Shown: positions 1 through 7,643, numbered from the stretch's first letter. The stretch: 64,000 nt of DNA from Hyphomonadaceae bacterium BL14 (GCA_027627705.1 CP091242.1:236076-300075); one strand, 5' to 3'. Made by a program: numbers and translations. The notes: generated by a model from the letters alone, not told the origin.

Positions 1-929
1 CGGTCGGCCGCACCGGACTGGACGAACAGGCCCACGCTCTGGCTGCGGAAATGGTCGAGCGTTTGGGACAGGCCGGGATTGAGAGCCTGGGCGGGGGCCA
101 GATCGGTGACGGTGGCGAAACCCTGCACGAATCGCGACGGACTGGACCCCGCGCGGGTGAGCGCGCCGCTGACCCCGGCGGTGGAGGCGAAGGCAAACGC
201 GCCATCGCGGGCGATTGTGTCCGGCAGCAGGCGCAAGGCCCCTCCTGTGCTGCCCGCCAGAAAGCTGGGAGGGTTGGAGGGATGTATTTCCACCTCCGCC
301 ACGAGGCTCGGGCTGAGGACGGAACCGGAGCGGGTGATCAGATCGATCCCTGAGCCGCGCGCGGTTTCGTAGAGAGGAATGTCATTGAAATAGACACGGT
401 TGGCGGAGGGCCGGATGCCGCGCAGCGATAGTTCGGCGGACCCTTCAGTATTGGTGGAGAAGGCGAACGCATCCACCGCCAGTACAGGATCAGCGCGCGA
501 TGCGGCACCGGTCAGAATGCTCAGCCGGTCCAGCGTGCGCGGTGCAAAGGCGCGCGAAATGCGCCGGCCGGTAACCACTACCCGGTCCACAGCCGCAGCG
601 GACGCGGGGCGCATCGCGACCACCAGGGCGCTGGCACGCAACTCCGCCATGGTGATAGATCGGTCGGGCAGGCCTGGTGCGCGAACGATCACGCGCGCTT
701 CGGGATCGGCCAGTTCTTCCCCGCGCAGGGTGAACCGGCCGTCCGAGCCTGCCAGGCCGACGCGACGGCCACTCTGGCTGATGACCTCCACTTCCGCAAA
801 AGCGGCGGGGCGTCCGTCGGTCAGGATGATCTCGGCATGCGGTTCTGCGCCCGTTTCTGGCTGGATGACCGCCGCCGCAGGTGCTGTGAGCACGGCAGCC
901 AGCGCCAGGGACCATGTCAGGGCGCGCAT
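1..929 (-). CDS. TonB-dependent receptor, N-terminal part (cut by left edge)
   Basis: Outer-membrane receptor; the first 309 codons are visible and the barrel lies beyond base 1. The start at 929 gives a signal peptide (MRALTWSLALAAVLTAPAAA). A carboxypeptidase-regulatory-like beta domain follows (about residues 30-110), then a TonB-box-like stretch VDRVVVTGRR and a plug domain with the typical LSLRGIRPSANRVYFNDIP segment. It starts 11 bases after the stop of the lipoprotein gene, so it is the last visible gene of the peptide operon. Receptors of this kind import siderophores or peptides; here it may take up or sense the modified peptide, which is inference. The frame was read directly on the minus strand. 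Confidence 0.82.
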   Translation of the reverse strand, partial: MRALTWSLALAAVLTAPAAAVIQPETGAEPHAEIILTDGRPAAFAEVEVISQSGRRVGLAGSDGRFTLRGEELADPEARVIVRAPGLPDRSITMAELRASALVVAMRPASAAAVDRVVVTGRRISRAFAPRTLDRLSILTGAASRADPVLAVDAFAFSTNTEGSAELSLRGIRPSANRVYFNDIPLYETARGSGIDLITRSGSVLSPSLVAEVEIHPSNPPSFLAGSTGGALRLLPDTIARDGAFAFASTAGVSGALTRAGSSPSRFVQGFATVTDLAPAQALNPGLSQTLDHFRSQSVGLFVQSGAAD

Positions 930-939
930 GACGCGCCGA

Positions 940-1755
940 TCAGAAGCGCCCGGCGAGCGCTGCAAGCTCAGCACTGTCCGGGAAGCGGGCCCGCGCCGTC
1001 TCGTAGACCGCCTGCGCCTCGTCAGCCCGGTCCGTGTCGAGCAGAATGTCCACCAGCAGTGCATGCGCGAGGTCGTGACCCCAGGTCGGTGCCAGCGGGC
1101 GCGCCGCCTCTTCGGGGGCAGCCACGGCACGGCGCAGATAGGCCTCGGCGCGCTGGCGCCCGCCGAACTCGGGCGGCGTATTCCAGTCTGACAGCGCGTT
1201 GGCGTACAGGCCACGTACATTGTCCGGATCCAGCGCCAGCGCCTGGGCCAGGCTCGCATTCACATCCCCGATGGCGATCATGATCTCCTGGCGCGGCACG
1301 AATTGCAGATTGAGCCCGGCCGCCATGGCGTGCAGCGCATAGGCCTCGCTGTCGCGCGGCGTGATCTGGTCCAGCAGTGTCATGGCGCGCTGCAGCGGTG
1401 CTTGCGGATCCTCCACCCGGCCCGCGCGCTGGCGCTCGATGGAGAGCTGATAGAGCGCGTAGGCGAGCCAGTAGTCGCGATAATACGCCAGCGCCTCGGC
1501 ATTCCCCGGCTCGACCGCTTCCAGTGCTGAGGTCTGGTCTTCAAGCGCGCCTGCCCGGGCGTCCGGGGCCGACGCGAGTGCGGCGGTGATCCGGTCCTGA
1601 ATCCCGGCCAGCGCTCCGGGATCAGTAGATTCGAAGGCCGACGCGGCGGACGCGACGGGCGTTCTGGCTGGTCCGGCCTCGCCATTGCAGGCGGCAATGA
1701 ACACGGCCGCTGCAGCAGCAGAGATCAGTCGGGGCAGGGCGTTGATCTGAACCAT
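940..1755 (-). CDS. Putative lipoprotein with TPR-like helical repeats
   Basis: A 271-residue protein with an N-terminal hydrophobic segment ending in IAAC, which fits a lipoprotein signal with the Cys as lipid anchor. The rest is Ala-rich and helical with TPR-like pairs (for example ALALDPDNVRGLYANALSDW and DILLDTDRADEAQAVYETARARFPD). An upstream ATG exists at 1767, but GGAGGT lies just before the ATG at 1755, so I chose that start. It sits between the ABC permease and the TonB receptor genes in the peptide operon. A periplasmic scaffold or transport accessory role is likely, but no specific function can be read from the sequence. Confidence 0.7.
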   Translation of the reverse strand: MVQINALPRLISAAAAAVFIAACNGEAGPARTPVASAASAFESTDPGALAGIQDRITAALASAPDARAGALEDQTSALEAVEPGNAEALAYYRDYWLAYALYQLSIERQRAGRVEDPQAPLQRAMTLLDQITPRDSEAYALHAMAAGLNLQFVPRQEIMIAIGDVNASLAQALALDPDNVRGLYANALSDWNTPPEFGGRQRAEAYLRRAVAAPEEAARPLAPTWGHDLAHALLVDILLDTDRADEAQAVYETARARFPDSAELAALAGRF

Positions 1756-1770
1756 AGGGACCTCCATGGG

Positions 1771-2496
1771 CTAGGCCGCCCGGGCGAAGCGCACGCGCGA
1801 CAGGATAAACAGAGCAGCGGACACGGACAGAACGGCCCAGATTGCGGCGGGCAGGAGCGCAGAGGCGTCGCCACGCATGATCTGGAGCACAGGCTTGAGG
1901 GGAAAGGCGTAGCCGACCGCGTCCAGCCAGGCGCCGCGCGCGCTCAGTACAAAATAGGCGTCGGACAGGAACATGCCGAGGAAATAATAGGCACTGATCA
2001 GGCCCTGATCGCGGCCGTCGCGGGCGCCCCAGAAGCTGATGGCCAGCGCCAGGAAGGCATAGATCGCAAAGCACAGAACGACGCCAGCTCCGTAGAGAGC
2101 CAGCGTGCCCGGGCCGGGCAGGTAGCCGAACAGCAGCGCTGACAGCGCGACCAGAAGGGCCGAAGAGATTGCCACGACCACGAGGCGGACCATGATGAAG
2201 GTGATGAACAGCCAGGCCGTGGGCACGGGATAGTTCTTGAACTCGCGCACAATCCCTTGCTGGTAATAGGCCTTGATCACGGGTCCTACCGCGAACAGCG
2301 CGTCGCTGCTGGCCATCACGCCCATCATGCCGGGCAGGAAGAACACCGCGTATTCGGCGTCGATGCGGAATACGAGCCCGAAAATCACGAACAGGAAGGA
2401 AGGCAGGATGATGGAGTAGAAGGTCGAGGCGAACGAGCGCGCCGACGCAAGCGCCTGGACTTTCAGCAGGGCGGCGAAGGCACTGCTACGAGCCAT
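1771..2496 (-). CDS. ABC-2-type permease of the peptide exporter
   Basis: A 241-residue integral membrane protein with about six hydrophobic segments (for example FASTFYSIILPSFLFVIFGL and LFITFIMVRLVVVAISSALL), matching ABC-2 type permeases paired with BcrA/SagG-like ATPases. The start at 2496 overlaps the ATPase stop by 11 bases and has GGAG upstream; a longer frame from 2538 is open but unlikely. It should form the membrane half of the transporter encoded with the upstream ATPase. In TOMM loci such transporters export the modified peptide or give self-immunity. The assignment to this peptide rests on operon position. Confidence 0.8.
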   Translation of the reverse strand: MARSSAFAALLKVQALASARSFASTFYSIILPSFLFVIFGLVFRIDAEYAVFFLPGMMGVMASSDALFAVGPVIKAYYQQGIVREFKNYPVPTAWLFITFIMVRLVVVAISSALLVALSALLFGYLPGPGTLALYGAGVVLCFAIYAFLALAISFWGARDGRDQGLISAYYFLGMFLSDAYFVLSARGAWLDAVGYAFPLKPVLQIMRGDASALLPAAIWAVLSVSAALFILSRVRFARAA

Positions 2497-3373
2497 GAGC
2501 CTGCTCCGACAGCCAGTGATAAACATCGGCCAGATCAATGGGCAGCACCGAGTAGCCGGCGTTGGCCAAGCCAGCCTCGCCCAGCCAGGCGATCACGGCC
2601 TTGCGTTCAGCCTCGTCGCGGAAGAACACCAGGCTCACCCCGTCCCGTGTAACGACCTGACCGGGCGGGCGCGCAGCTTCGGGCAGGGCGGCGGTCTTGA
2701 TCTTGCCCTCGAACGGCAACAGCGCCTTGAGAGTTCCGGCGGGCGCGGGCGGATGCAGGAAGCGGCCGCCGGAGATCAGGGCGATGCGGTCGTGGACGGC
2801 TTCGGCCTCATCCCACATATGGGTGGTGAGCATGATAGCCCCCGAGCGCTGCTCGATAATCCGCCAGAAGGCGGAGCGCATCATCGGATCCATGCCGTCC
2901 GTAGGTTCGTCGAGGATGGCGAAGGCCGGTGCACTGAACAGGGCGGCATACACTCCGACGCGCTTGCGTTCGCCCTTTGACAGAACGCCGAACGCCTTGC
3001 GTTCAAGTTCTGCGAGTTTCATCACCTCGTGCAGGCGCTGGTCCACCGGGTGTTTGTAAAGCGCCGACAGAAGCTTAAGCACTTCACCCACTTTGAGCAT
3101 CGAAAACGTGGCGAAGCCGTCATAGGCGATGGCGCGCCGTCCGCGTGGCACATCGGCGCGCCAGCTGACTTTGCCCTGATGACGGATGTCGCCGGCCATC
3201 GCCTCGATCAGAAGGGTCTTACCGGACCCGTTCTCTCCCAGAAGGACAAAAGCCTCGTGCTCGGCGATGTCGAAGCCGATTGTGTGCAGCAGGGTCTGAC
3301 CCCGGACGGTATAGGTCAGGTCCGCGACCTGGACGATCGGTCCGGTGTTCTGCTCCAGCTTGCGCTCAGCCAT
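2486..3373 (-). CDS. ABC transporter ATP-binding protein of the peptide operon
   Basis: A 295-residue ATPase with Walker A GENGSGKT (about residue 47), signature LSKGERKRV, Walker B FAILDEPTDGMD and switch His in TTHMWDEAEAV. After the ATPase core comes a roughly 80-residue tail, as in BcrA-type drug and peptide exporters. At the Q-loop, where GYxxQ is usual, it reads AIAYDGFATFSM, so the glutamine seems to be replaced; this could change coupling and is worth checking by alignment. Its start overlaps the SagB-like gene by 8 bases and its end overlaps the permease, so translation is probably coupled. Confidence 0.85.
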   Translation of the reverse strand: MAERKLEQNTGPIVQVADLTYTVRGQTLLHTIGFDIAEHEAFVLLGENGSGKTLLIEAMAGDIRHQGKVSWRADVPRGRRAIAYDGFATFSMLKVGEVLKLLSALYKHPVDQRLHEVMKLAELERKAFGVLSKGERKRVGVYAALFSAPAFAILDEPTDGMDPMMRSAFWRIIEQRSGAIMLTTHMWDEAEAVHDRIALISGGRFLHPPAPAGTLKALLPFEGKIKTAALPEAARPPGQVVTRDGVSLVFFRDEAERKAVIAWLGEAGLANAGYSVLPIDLADVYHWLSEQAHGS

Positions 3374-4235
3374 CGGGAATGCCCACGACCATCAGGTTCT
3401 GGACGCTTTCCAGCACACCATCTACGCCGAGAAAGGCATGGACCTCGTCGTCCAGATAGCCGCCCAGCATGCACGACCCCAGGCCCAGCGAGTGGGCGCA
3501 CAGGCTGAGCTGCTGGGCCAGCAGGCCGGTTTCGATCAGCATGAATTTATAGCTGCGCTCGCCGTATTTGATGTAGAGGCGTTCGATCATCGAGGTGGTG
3601 ATGATCACACCGCCCAGATGCTCCACCGGCGCGATATAGGGCTCTACGCCGCATGACCGGCGCACGAAGTCGGTAAAATCACCCGTGCGCACCCGCTCGA
3701 GAACATTGAGGTCGGGCCGGTAGTGATACAGGCCGCGTTCCAGATCGCTGCTGAGGGCGATCACATAAATCTCCGAAGCGAACAGCCCGCCCGGCGAGGG
3801 GATGGGCCGGAAGCGCCAGGGGATGCGGTCAGCGTGCAGCAGTTCGGTGCGTATCACGCCATAGCTGTTGAACAACAGTGCGCCCAAATGCATCAGTGAC
3901 AGCGGCTGTGCGCCATAGTCTTTTGTGCTTTTGCGCGTGTGCACCAGTTCGCCCAGCCCTGTTCGGAGGGGCGTGTCGCGATAGTCATCCAGCGGGATCT
4001 GCGCCGCCCCCTGATATCTCTTGAAGGGCTGGGCGGCGCGCTTCTGGACGTAGGGATGGTCCATCATCGCGGTGCGAGGACCCATGCGCTTCAGGCGGTC
4101 ACGGCTCAGCTTGGTGTTGACCAGCGTCTCCATGACCAGGCTGTTGTCGAATGTATCCAGCCGGTAGAGCGCATCATCACGGGCGCGCACTTCGGCGAGC
4201 AGGCGGTCCTCCGACAGGGCGTGTGCAGCGCTCAT
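3366..4235 (-). CDS. SagB-type FMN-dependent azoline dehydrogenase
   Basis: A 289-residue nitroreductase-fold protein of the SagB/McbC group. Such enzymes use FMN to oxidise thiazoline and oxazoline rings to thiazoles and oxazoles. Visible hallmarks are the FMN-binding entry VHTRKSTKDYG (about residue 100), the FRPIPSPGGLFASEIYV strand, and the C-terminal block KYGERSYKFMLIETGLLAQQ followed by LGLGSCMLGGYLDDEV and a final VGIP strand. It lies 25 bases after the YcaO gene and overlaps the ATPase gene, inside a minus-strand TOMM operon. I am confident of the family; that it acts on the precursor at 7440-7565 is inference from neighbourhood. Confidence 0.88.
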   Translation of the reverse strand: MSAAHALSEDRLLAEVRARDDALYRLDTFDNSLVMETLVNTKLSRDRLKRMGPRTAMMDHPYVQKRAAQPFKRYQGAAQIPLDDYRDTPLRTGLGELVHTRKSTKDYGAQPLSLMHLGALLFNSYGVIRTELLHADRIPWRFRPIPSPGGLFASEIYVIALSSDLERGLYHYRPDLNVLERVRTGDFTDFVRRSCGVEPYIAPVEHLGGVIITTSMIERLYIKYGERSYKFMLIETGLLAQQLSLCAHSLGLGSCMLGGYLDDEVHAFLGVDGVLESVQNLMVVGIPDG

Positions 4236-4260
4236 TTATCGCTCCAAGTCTCCGGGATCA

Positions 4261-5559
4261 TCAAGGGAAGGGGTGCGGCAGCCGGTTCAGGGTCTCGAAG
4301 GTGCGCTGCACCTTGTGACCCATCAGAGCGGGTGCCTCATACAGCCGTTGACCGCCGAGATAATACGCAGAGTAATCACCATTAAGATGTATCAGGCCTG
4401 GAATGACAACCCTCTGAAGAGAAAAACCTGCATCCCTTAAATCAGGCGTGGTTTTGTCGCGAACCAGTATGCGCCGGCCCTGACGCGCGAAGCTGCGGGC
4501 GACCGATCCGAGCTGGCAGACCGGCTCCGGCTCGGCTTTGTCAGGCACGTCCACCTGCGCTTGCGCCGGCAGCCAGGGTTCAAACACACCCGCCAGATCC
4601 GGCCGCTTGATATAAAAAATGCCGTGATCGGCGAAGGTGCGTACATCCTCGAACCGCTCGAAACTGCGGTCATCGTCCACGAGGCTACGATAGTACGGGA
4701 TCGACTGGCACAACTCGATCACGGTTTTGCGTGCGGCCTCCATCAATGTGAAGCGCGTTGCGGCACACACTGCGATGAACGGGCCGAAATCGTGCTCACC
4801 CCGCATCAGGCCAAGGACTGACGGCAGACCGATATCTGTCGTCATTTCCAGAAGATGGATGTCGAAATGGTGCGGGATCGTGTCCGAGATCATGCGGCCC
4901 AACGCGCCAGTGAGGCGCAGCTTTGGCAGCGGCAGCTCATTCATCCAGGCGATCATGAACGCATCGCGCTCGACCACTTCGAAAATGCCGCCCAGCGCCG
5001 CGCGCACAGGATCACCATGGGCGGCGAACCCGGTGGAGATTTGCTCGCTGATCATCACCGCGTCGGCGCGGAACGGCATGTAGACAAATACGGCCGGGCA
5101 CAGGACATCCTGCCCTGTGGCCAGGTCGCGCATGCGCTCCCAGTGAATTTCCAGATCCTCGGTGAAGGGCGTGAATGGAAAGCCTTCGCGCTCATACTGG
5201 CTTGGATGGAACAGGGCGAAGGTCTCTGGCCCCGCAATCGCATGACCTTGCTTGCGCAAGTCGCGGGCGCTGGCGTGAACCAGGGCATCGCGGCGGTAAA
5301 AGCCCGAGCCATAGCGCTCCACCGCCTCACCGACAGTGGCGAGAAAGGCGGGCATCCAGCTCAGCCCGGCACCGCCGGCCTGGTGGACCAGAGCGTCATC
5401 ACTGAATGCACGGGGGTCACAGGTGGTCGCCGAGTAGGACACGATGCGCGGGTCAAAGGGCTGATTGTGCCCACGCCGGAACTCACGCACGACGCCAAGC
5501 TTGCGCGAGATAAGCCGCGTGGAGCGCGCCACCTGGGCATGGAGACCGTGTATCTGCAT
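4261..5559 (-). CDS. YcaO-family cyclodehydratase (TOMM D-type)
   Basis: A 432-residue YcaO protein. These ATP-using enzymes phosphorylate the peptide backbone and cyclise Cys, Ser and Thr to azolines. Visible motifs are the first glutamate motif in VGEAVERYGSGF, the second in GGIFEVVERDAFMIAW, and LQRVVIPGL near the end. The protein finishes with LPHPFP, so the last five residues fit the PxPxP tail known from azoline-forming YcaO proteins. It starts 3 bases after the ocin-ThiF-like partner stops, the usual C-then-D order of TOMM operons, here as two separate genes. YcaO proteins also make thioamides; the tail, the SagB partner and the Cys/Ser/Thr-rich precursor favour azole formation. Confidence 0.9.
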   Translation of the reverse strand: MQIHGLHAQVARSTRLISRKLGVVREFRRGHNQPFDPRIVSYSATTCDPRAFSDDALVHQAGGAGLSWMPAFLATVGEAVERYGSGFYRRDALVHASARDLRKQGHAIAGPETFALFHPSQYEREGFPFTPFTEDLEIHWERMRDLATGQDVLCPAVFVYMPFRADAVMISEQISTGFAAHGDPVRAALGGIFEVVERDAFMIAWMNELPLPKLRLTGALGRMISDTIPHHFDIHLLEMTTDIGLPSVLGLMRGEHDFGPFIAVCAATRFTLMEAARKTVIELCQSIPYYRSLVDDDRSFERFEDVRTFADHGIFYIKRPDLAGVFEPWLPAQAQVDVPDKAEPEPVCQLGSVARSFARQGRRILVRDKTTPDLRDAGFSLQRVVIPGLIHLNGDYSAYYLGGQRLYEAPALMGHKVQRTFETLNRLPHPFP

Positions 5560-5562
5560 GGC

Positions 5563-6516
5563 TCAGGCCGGCTCCAGCGTGATCGCGTCGAGCCAGGGAG
5601 CGGTGCGCTCTTCGAACGGACCGGCGCAGGTTTCACAAAACGGGGCCTTGTACAGCCGGTGGGCCGTCACGTTGTAGCTGCGCATATTGATGTCCAGCAG
5701 ATAGCCAAAGCTCTGCGCCAGGTCGAACCCGGTGAGGAATTTCTCGATTTCCATTGCTGCGACCGCCGCAATCAGGGTCAGGAAGCTGGACGACGGCGTA
5801 CTGGCTGCCTGCGACAGCCGTCCTGTCTCGTCCAGCCAGGTTTCGTAGCGTGTCAGGCTGGCCAGCCCGGCAGCATTGCTGCGCAGGCGGGCGCGGAAAC
5901 AATCATAACAACCGGTTTCGCCGCCCAGAAAAAGCGGGCCGACATGTCCCGCGCCCTCGAACATGCCCTGAACGAGCAGCCAGGGCCGGCTCTGGGCGAT
6001 CGCAGCCCGGTTAAAGGCTGACAGCAGCGAAGGGCTGGCCGCGGAGGCGTCAATTACCACCAGCTCATGGCGGCTGATGAAGCCGGCGAACGCGTCGGCC
6101 GCGTTGCGGCGGGCGAGGTCGAGACGCTCAGCCCTCTTCAGCACGGGCTGGGCTTTGAGGGCGTCACCCAGCGGCGAGGCGGAGATCAGTCCAATTGACC
6201 GATCGCCCAGAGCGGCAATCTCGCGGCGCAGGGCCTCGTATCCGTCCCCGGCTTCGCCACGTAACAGACCGGTCTCGTTCTCAAAGCTGATCAGACGGGC
6301 GTCGCGCAGTTTGAGGCAGAAAGCGTGGACCGCCTCGCGCCCATGATCGCGGATCAGGGCTTTCAATACGGCGGCGGGCGATTTGGATGTTTCTACCAGC
6401 GCCGCGAACATCGCCTGTTCGGCGTCATTGTCGAACGTGACTTTGGTAACGGCGTGTCCGTTGACCAGTTCATAGCCGCCCTCTGGCAGCGCAACGATAT
6501 CGAAATGTCCCAGCAT
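5563..6516 (-). CDS. Ocin-ThiF-like TOMM leader-peptide-binding protein
   Basis: A 317-residue partner of the YcaO enzyme. The first ~85 residues fit a PqqD-like winged-helix RiPP recognition element, which binds leader peptides. The rest is an E1/ThiF-like fold without an obvious ATP-binding loop. Two cysteine pairs, GCYDCFRAR (about residue 205) and FCETCAGP (about residue 295), form the expected zinc site. A ribosome binding site AGGAG precedes the start at 6516. Only 75 bases separate this start from the IS at 6592. Before the insertion the precursor gene would have been the first gene of this operon. Function is assigned from family and context. Confidence 0.85.
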   Translation of the reverse strand: MLGHFDIVALPEGGYELVNGHAVTKVTFDNDAEQAMFAALVETSKSPAAVLKALIRDHGREAVHAFCLKLRDARLISFENETGLLRGEAGDGYEALRREIAALGDRSIGLISASPLGDALKAQPVLKRAERLDLARRNAADAFAGFISRHELVVIDASAASPSLLSAFNRAAIAQSRPWLLVQGMFEGAGHVGPLFLGGETGCYDCFRARLRSNAAGLASLTRYETWLDETGRLSQAASTPSSSFLTLIAAVAAMEIEKFLTGFDLAQSFGYLLDINMRSYNVTAHRLYKAPFCETCAGPFEERTAPWLDAITLEPA

Positions 6517-6552
6517 GGAGGGGCGGGCTCCTGGAGTGAGGCCGACAGTAAG

Positions 6553-6578
6553 CCCCGCCGGAACCGCGCCCGGCGGGG
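6553..6578 (-). promoter_or_regulatory. GC-rich hairpin between precursor and modification genes
   Basis: CCCCGCCG (6553-6560) and CGGCGGGG (6571-6578) form a perfect 8-bp stem with a 10-base loop. Without the IS it would lie about a dozen bases after the precursor stop codon, upstream of the ThiF-like gene. TOMM operons often have a leaky terminator after the precursor, so precursor message exceeds enzyme message. There is no clear U-run, so this could be an attenuator, an RNA stabiliser or only a GC-rich palindrome. Confidence 0.45.
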
Positions 6579-6591
6579 CCGGGCCTGTCTA

Positions 6592-7440
6592 GGACCTGTT
6601 GACGAAGTGGATTCCCAACCCGCCCGAAGCGTGATTCAAGACTGGCTTTTGGGAGGTGGTCTTGGTTCGCGGTTTGATGACGGACGAGGAGTGGGCGTTC
6701 TTTGCGCCTTTCGTGGTGGCGACCGGAGGCAAGCGGGGCCGCCCGCCTTCTGATCATCGCCGCGTGCTGGACGGCGTGTTCTGGATCGCGCGCACCGGCG
6801 CGCCCTGGCGTGATCTTCACGACTATTTCGGTCCGTGGACGCGGGTCTACCGCCAGTTCCGCCGCTGGACGCTGTCAGGCGTGTGGGAGGTGATGTTGGA
6901 AGCGCTGGGCGAGAGCGGGGCCGTACCCGACAGTCTTCAAATGGTCGATTCCACTATCGTTCGCGCGCACCATCAGGCTGCGGGCGCTAAAGGGGGACTC
7001 AAAAACAGGGTTTTGGGCGCTCAAAAGGTGGCTTCACGACCAAAATACACCTTCGCACCAACGCTGAAGGGCTGCCCATAGCCGCTGAGATCACCGGCGG
7101 TGAAGTCTCCGACTACAAAGGTTATGAGGCGGTGATGGCCGCGCATGGCCCAGTCCCGCGCGTCCTGCTGGCCGACAAAGGCTATGACAGCGACAATATC
7201 CGAACATCGCTGGAAGCCGCCGGCGCCGTGCCGATGATCCCGGCGCGCCGAAACCGCAAGAACCCCGTCCAGATCGACGACTTCGTCTATGGGCTGAGAA
7301 ACCGCATCGAGCGGTGCTTCAACAAGCTGCGCTGCTCACGCCGCCTCGCCACACGCTACGACAAGACCGCCGACAGCTATCTCGGCTTCATCCATCTCGC
7401 TTCAATCCGCCTGTGGTTCCGGTACTTTGTCAACAGCACC
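6592..7440 (+). mobile_element. IS5-family insertion sequence, copy 1
   Basis: An 849-bp element. Left end GGACCTGTTGACGAAGT and right end (read inward) GGTGCTGTTGACAAAGT are imperfect inverted repeats. It is flanked by TA at 6590-6591 and 7441-7442, the target duplication. Two overlapping transposase frames and the TA-type target fit the IS427 group of the IS5 family. Identical-length copies lie at 43619-44467 and 45281-46129. This copy points against the peptide operon and separates the precursor gene from the modification genes. Confidence 0.93.
6656..7081 (+). CDS. IS5-family transposase OrfA, copy 1
   Basis: First transposase frame of the element. It holds the DUF4096-like N-terminal domain (DEEWAFFAPF, GVFWIARTGAPWRDL) and the first catalytic Asp in QMVDSTIVRAHH. 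The start may be GTG at 6656, TTG at 6662 (GGGAGG 5 bases upstream) or ATG at 6677. The frame ends at 7081, and the rest of the transposase is in the -1 frame. All three copies have this layout, so it looks like programmed frameshifting and not decay. Confidence 0.88.
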   Translation: MVLVRGLMTDEEWAFFAPFVVATGGKRGRPPSDHRRVLDGVFWIARTGAPWRDLHDYFGPWTRVYRQFRRWTLSGVWEVMLEALGESGAVPDSLQMVDSTIVRAHHQAAGAKGGLKNRVLGAQKVASRPKYTFAPTLKGCP

Positions 7441-7443
7441 TAG
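6991..7443 (+). CDS. IS5-family transposase OrfB, copy 1
   Basis: The -1 frame opens after a stop at 6988-6990 and continues the transposase: SKGGFTTKIHLRTNAEGLP, then the second Asp in VLLADKGYDSD and the C-terminal YxxRNxIERCFNKLK-type region (YGLRNRIERCFNKLRCSRR). An independent ATG is at 7132. The last codon ends with the element at 7440. The stop TAG (7441-7443) is formed by the duplicated TA plus the next chromosomal base, so the element carries no stop codon of its own. Confidence 0.85.
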   Translation, partial: RGTQKQGFGRSKGGFTTKIHLRTNAEGLPIAAEITGGEVSDYKGYEAVMAAHGPVPRVLLADKGYDSDNIRTSLEAAGAVPMIPARRNRKNPVQIDDFVYGLRNRIERCFNKLRCSRRLATRYDKTADSYLGFIHLASIRLWFRYFVNST

Positions 7444-7565
7444 CAGCAGGACGAGGACGAGCTCGTGCACTTGCAGGACGTCGAGGTGCTCGTACAGATC
7501 GAGTCGATCTGGATATCGGGCGCCGCGCCGACCTCTGCGAACAGGCTGATCGTGGCAATCTGCAT
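7440..7565 (-). CDS. TOMM precursor peptide (Cys/Ser/Thr-rich core)
   Basis: A 41-residue peptide too short for routine gene calling. The start at 7565 has an excellent ribosome binding site (GGAAAGGAG, 6 bases before ATG). The leader begins MQIATISLFAEV and includes acidic residues; the last 18 residues are CTSTSTSCKCTSSSSSCC, with 5 Cys, 8 Ser, 4 Thr and 1 Lys. This is what a SagA-like azole peptide precursor looks like, and it is co-oriented with the YcaO, SagB and leader-binding genes. No Gly-Gly cleavage site is visible; the leader/core border is probably just before Cys24. The stop TAG uses the TA duplicated by the IS plus the terminal base of the IS. I name no family member because I do not recognise this sequence. 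Confidence 0.85.
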   Translation of the reverse strand: MQIATISLFAEVGAAPDIQIDSICTSTSTSCKCTSSSSSCC

Positions 7566-7613
7566 GGCTTTCTCCTTTCCGATGGCGAGCGCGTTTGCAT
7601 GGCGCTCATCTTA

Positions 7614-7643
7614 AGTAGAAACAAGAATGCAACCATGAGTCAA
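7614..7643 (-). promoter_or_regulatory. Candidate promoter of the precursor gene
   Basis: On the minus strand a -35 TTGACT (7638-7643) and a -10 TCTACT (7614-7619) are 18 bases apart, in an AT-rich stretch unlike its surroundings. Transcription would start about 45 bases upstream of the precursor ATG at 7565. The match to the sigma-70 consensus is 5/6 and 4/6. A divergent promoter for dusA probably shares this intergenic region. Confidence 0.45.

Noticed and set aside
6656..7443. Transposase as a frameshifted pseudogene
   Set aside because: The same frame arrangement occurs in all three copies with otherwise intact catalytic motifs, fitting programmed frameshifting.
7430..7636. 68-codon minus-strand frame over the precursor
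   Set aside because: It is Arg/Pro-rich with no ribosome binding site, while the overlapping frame from 7565 has a strong site and a TOMM-like core.
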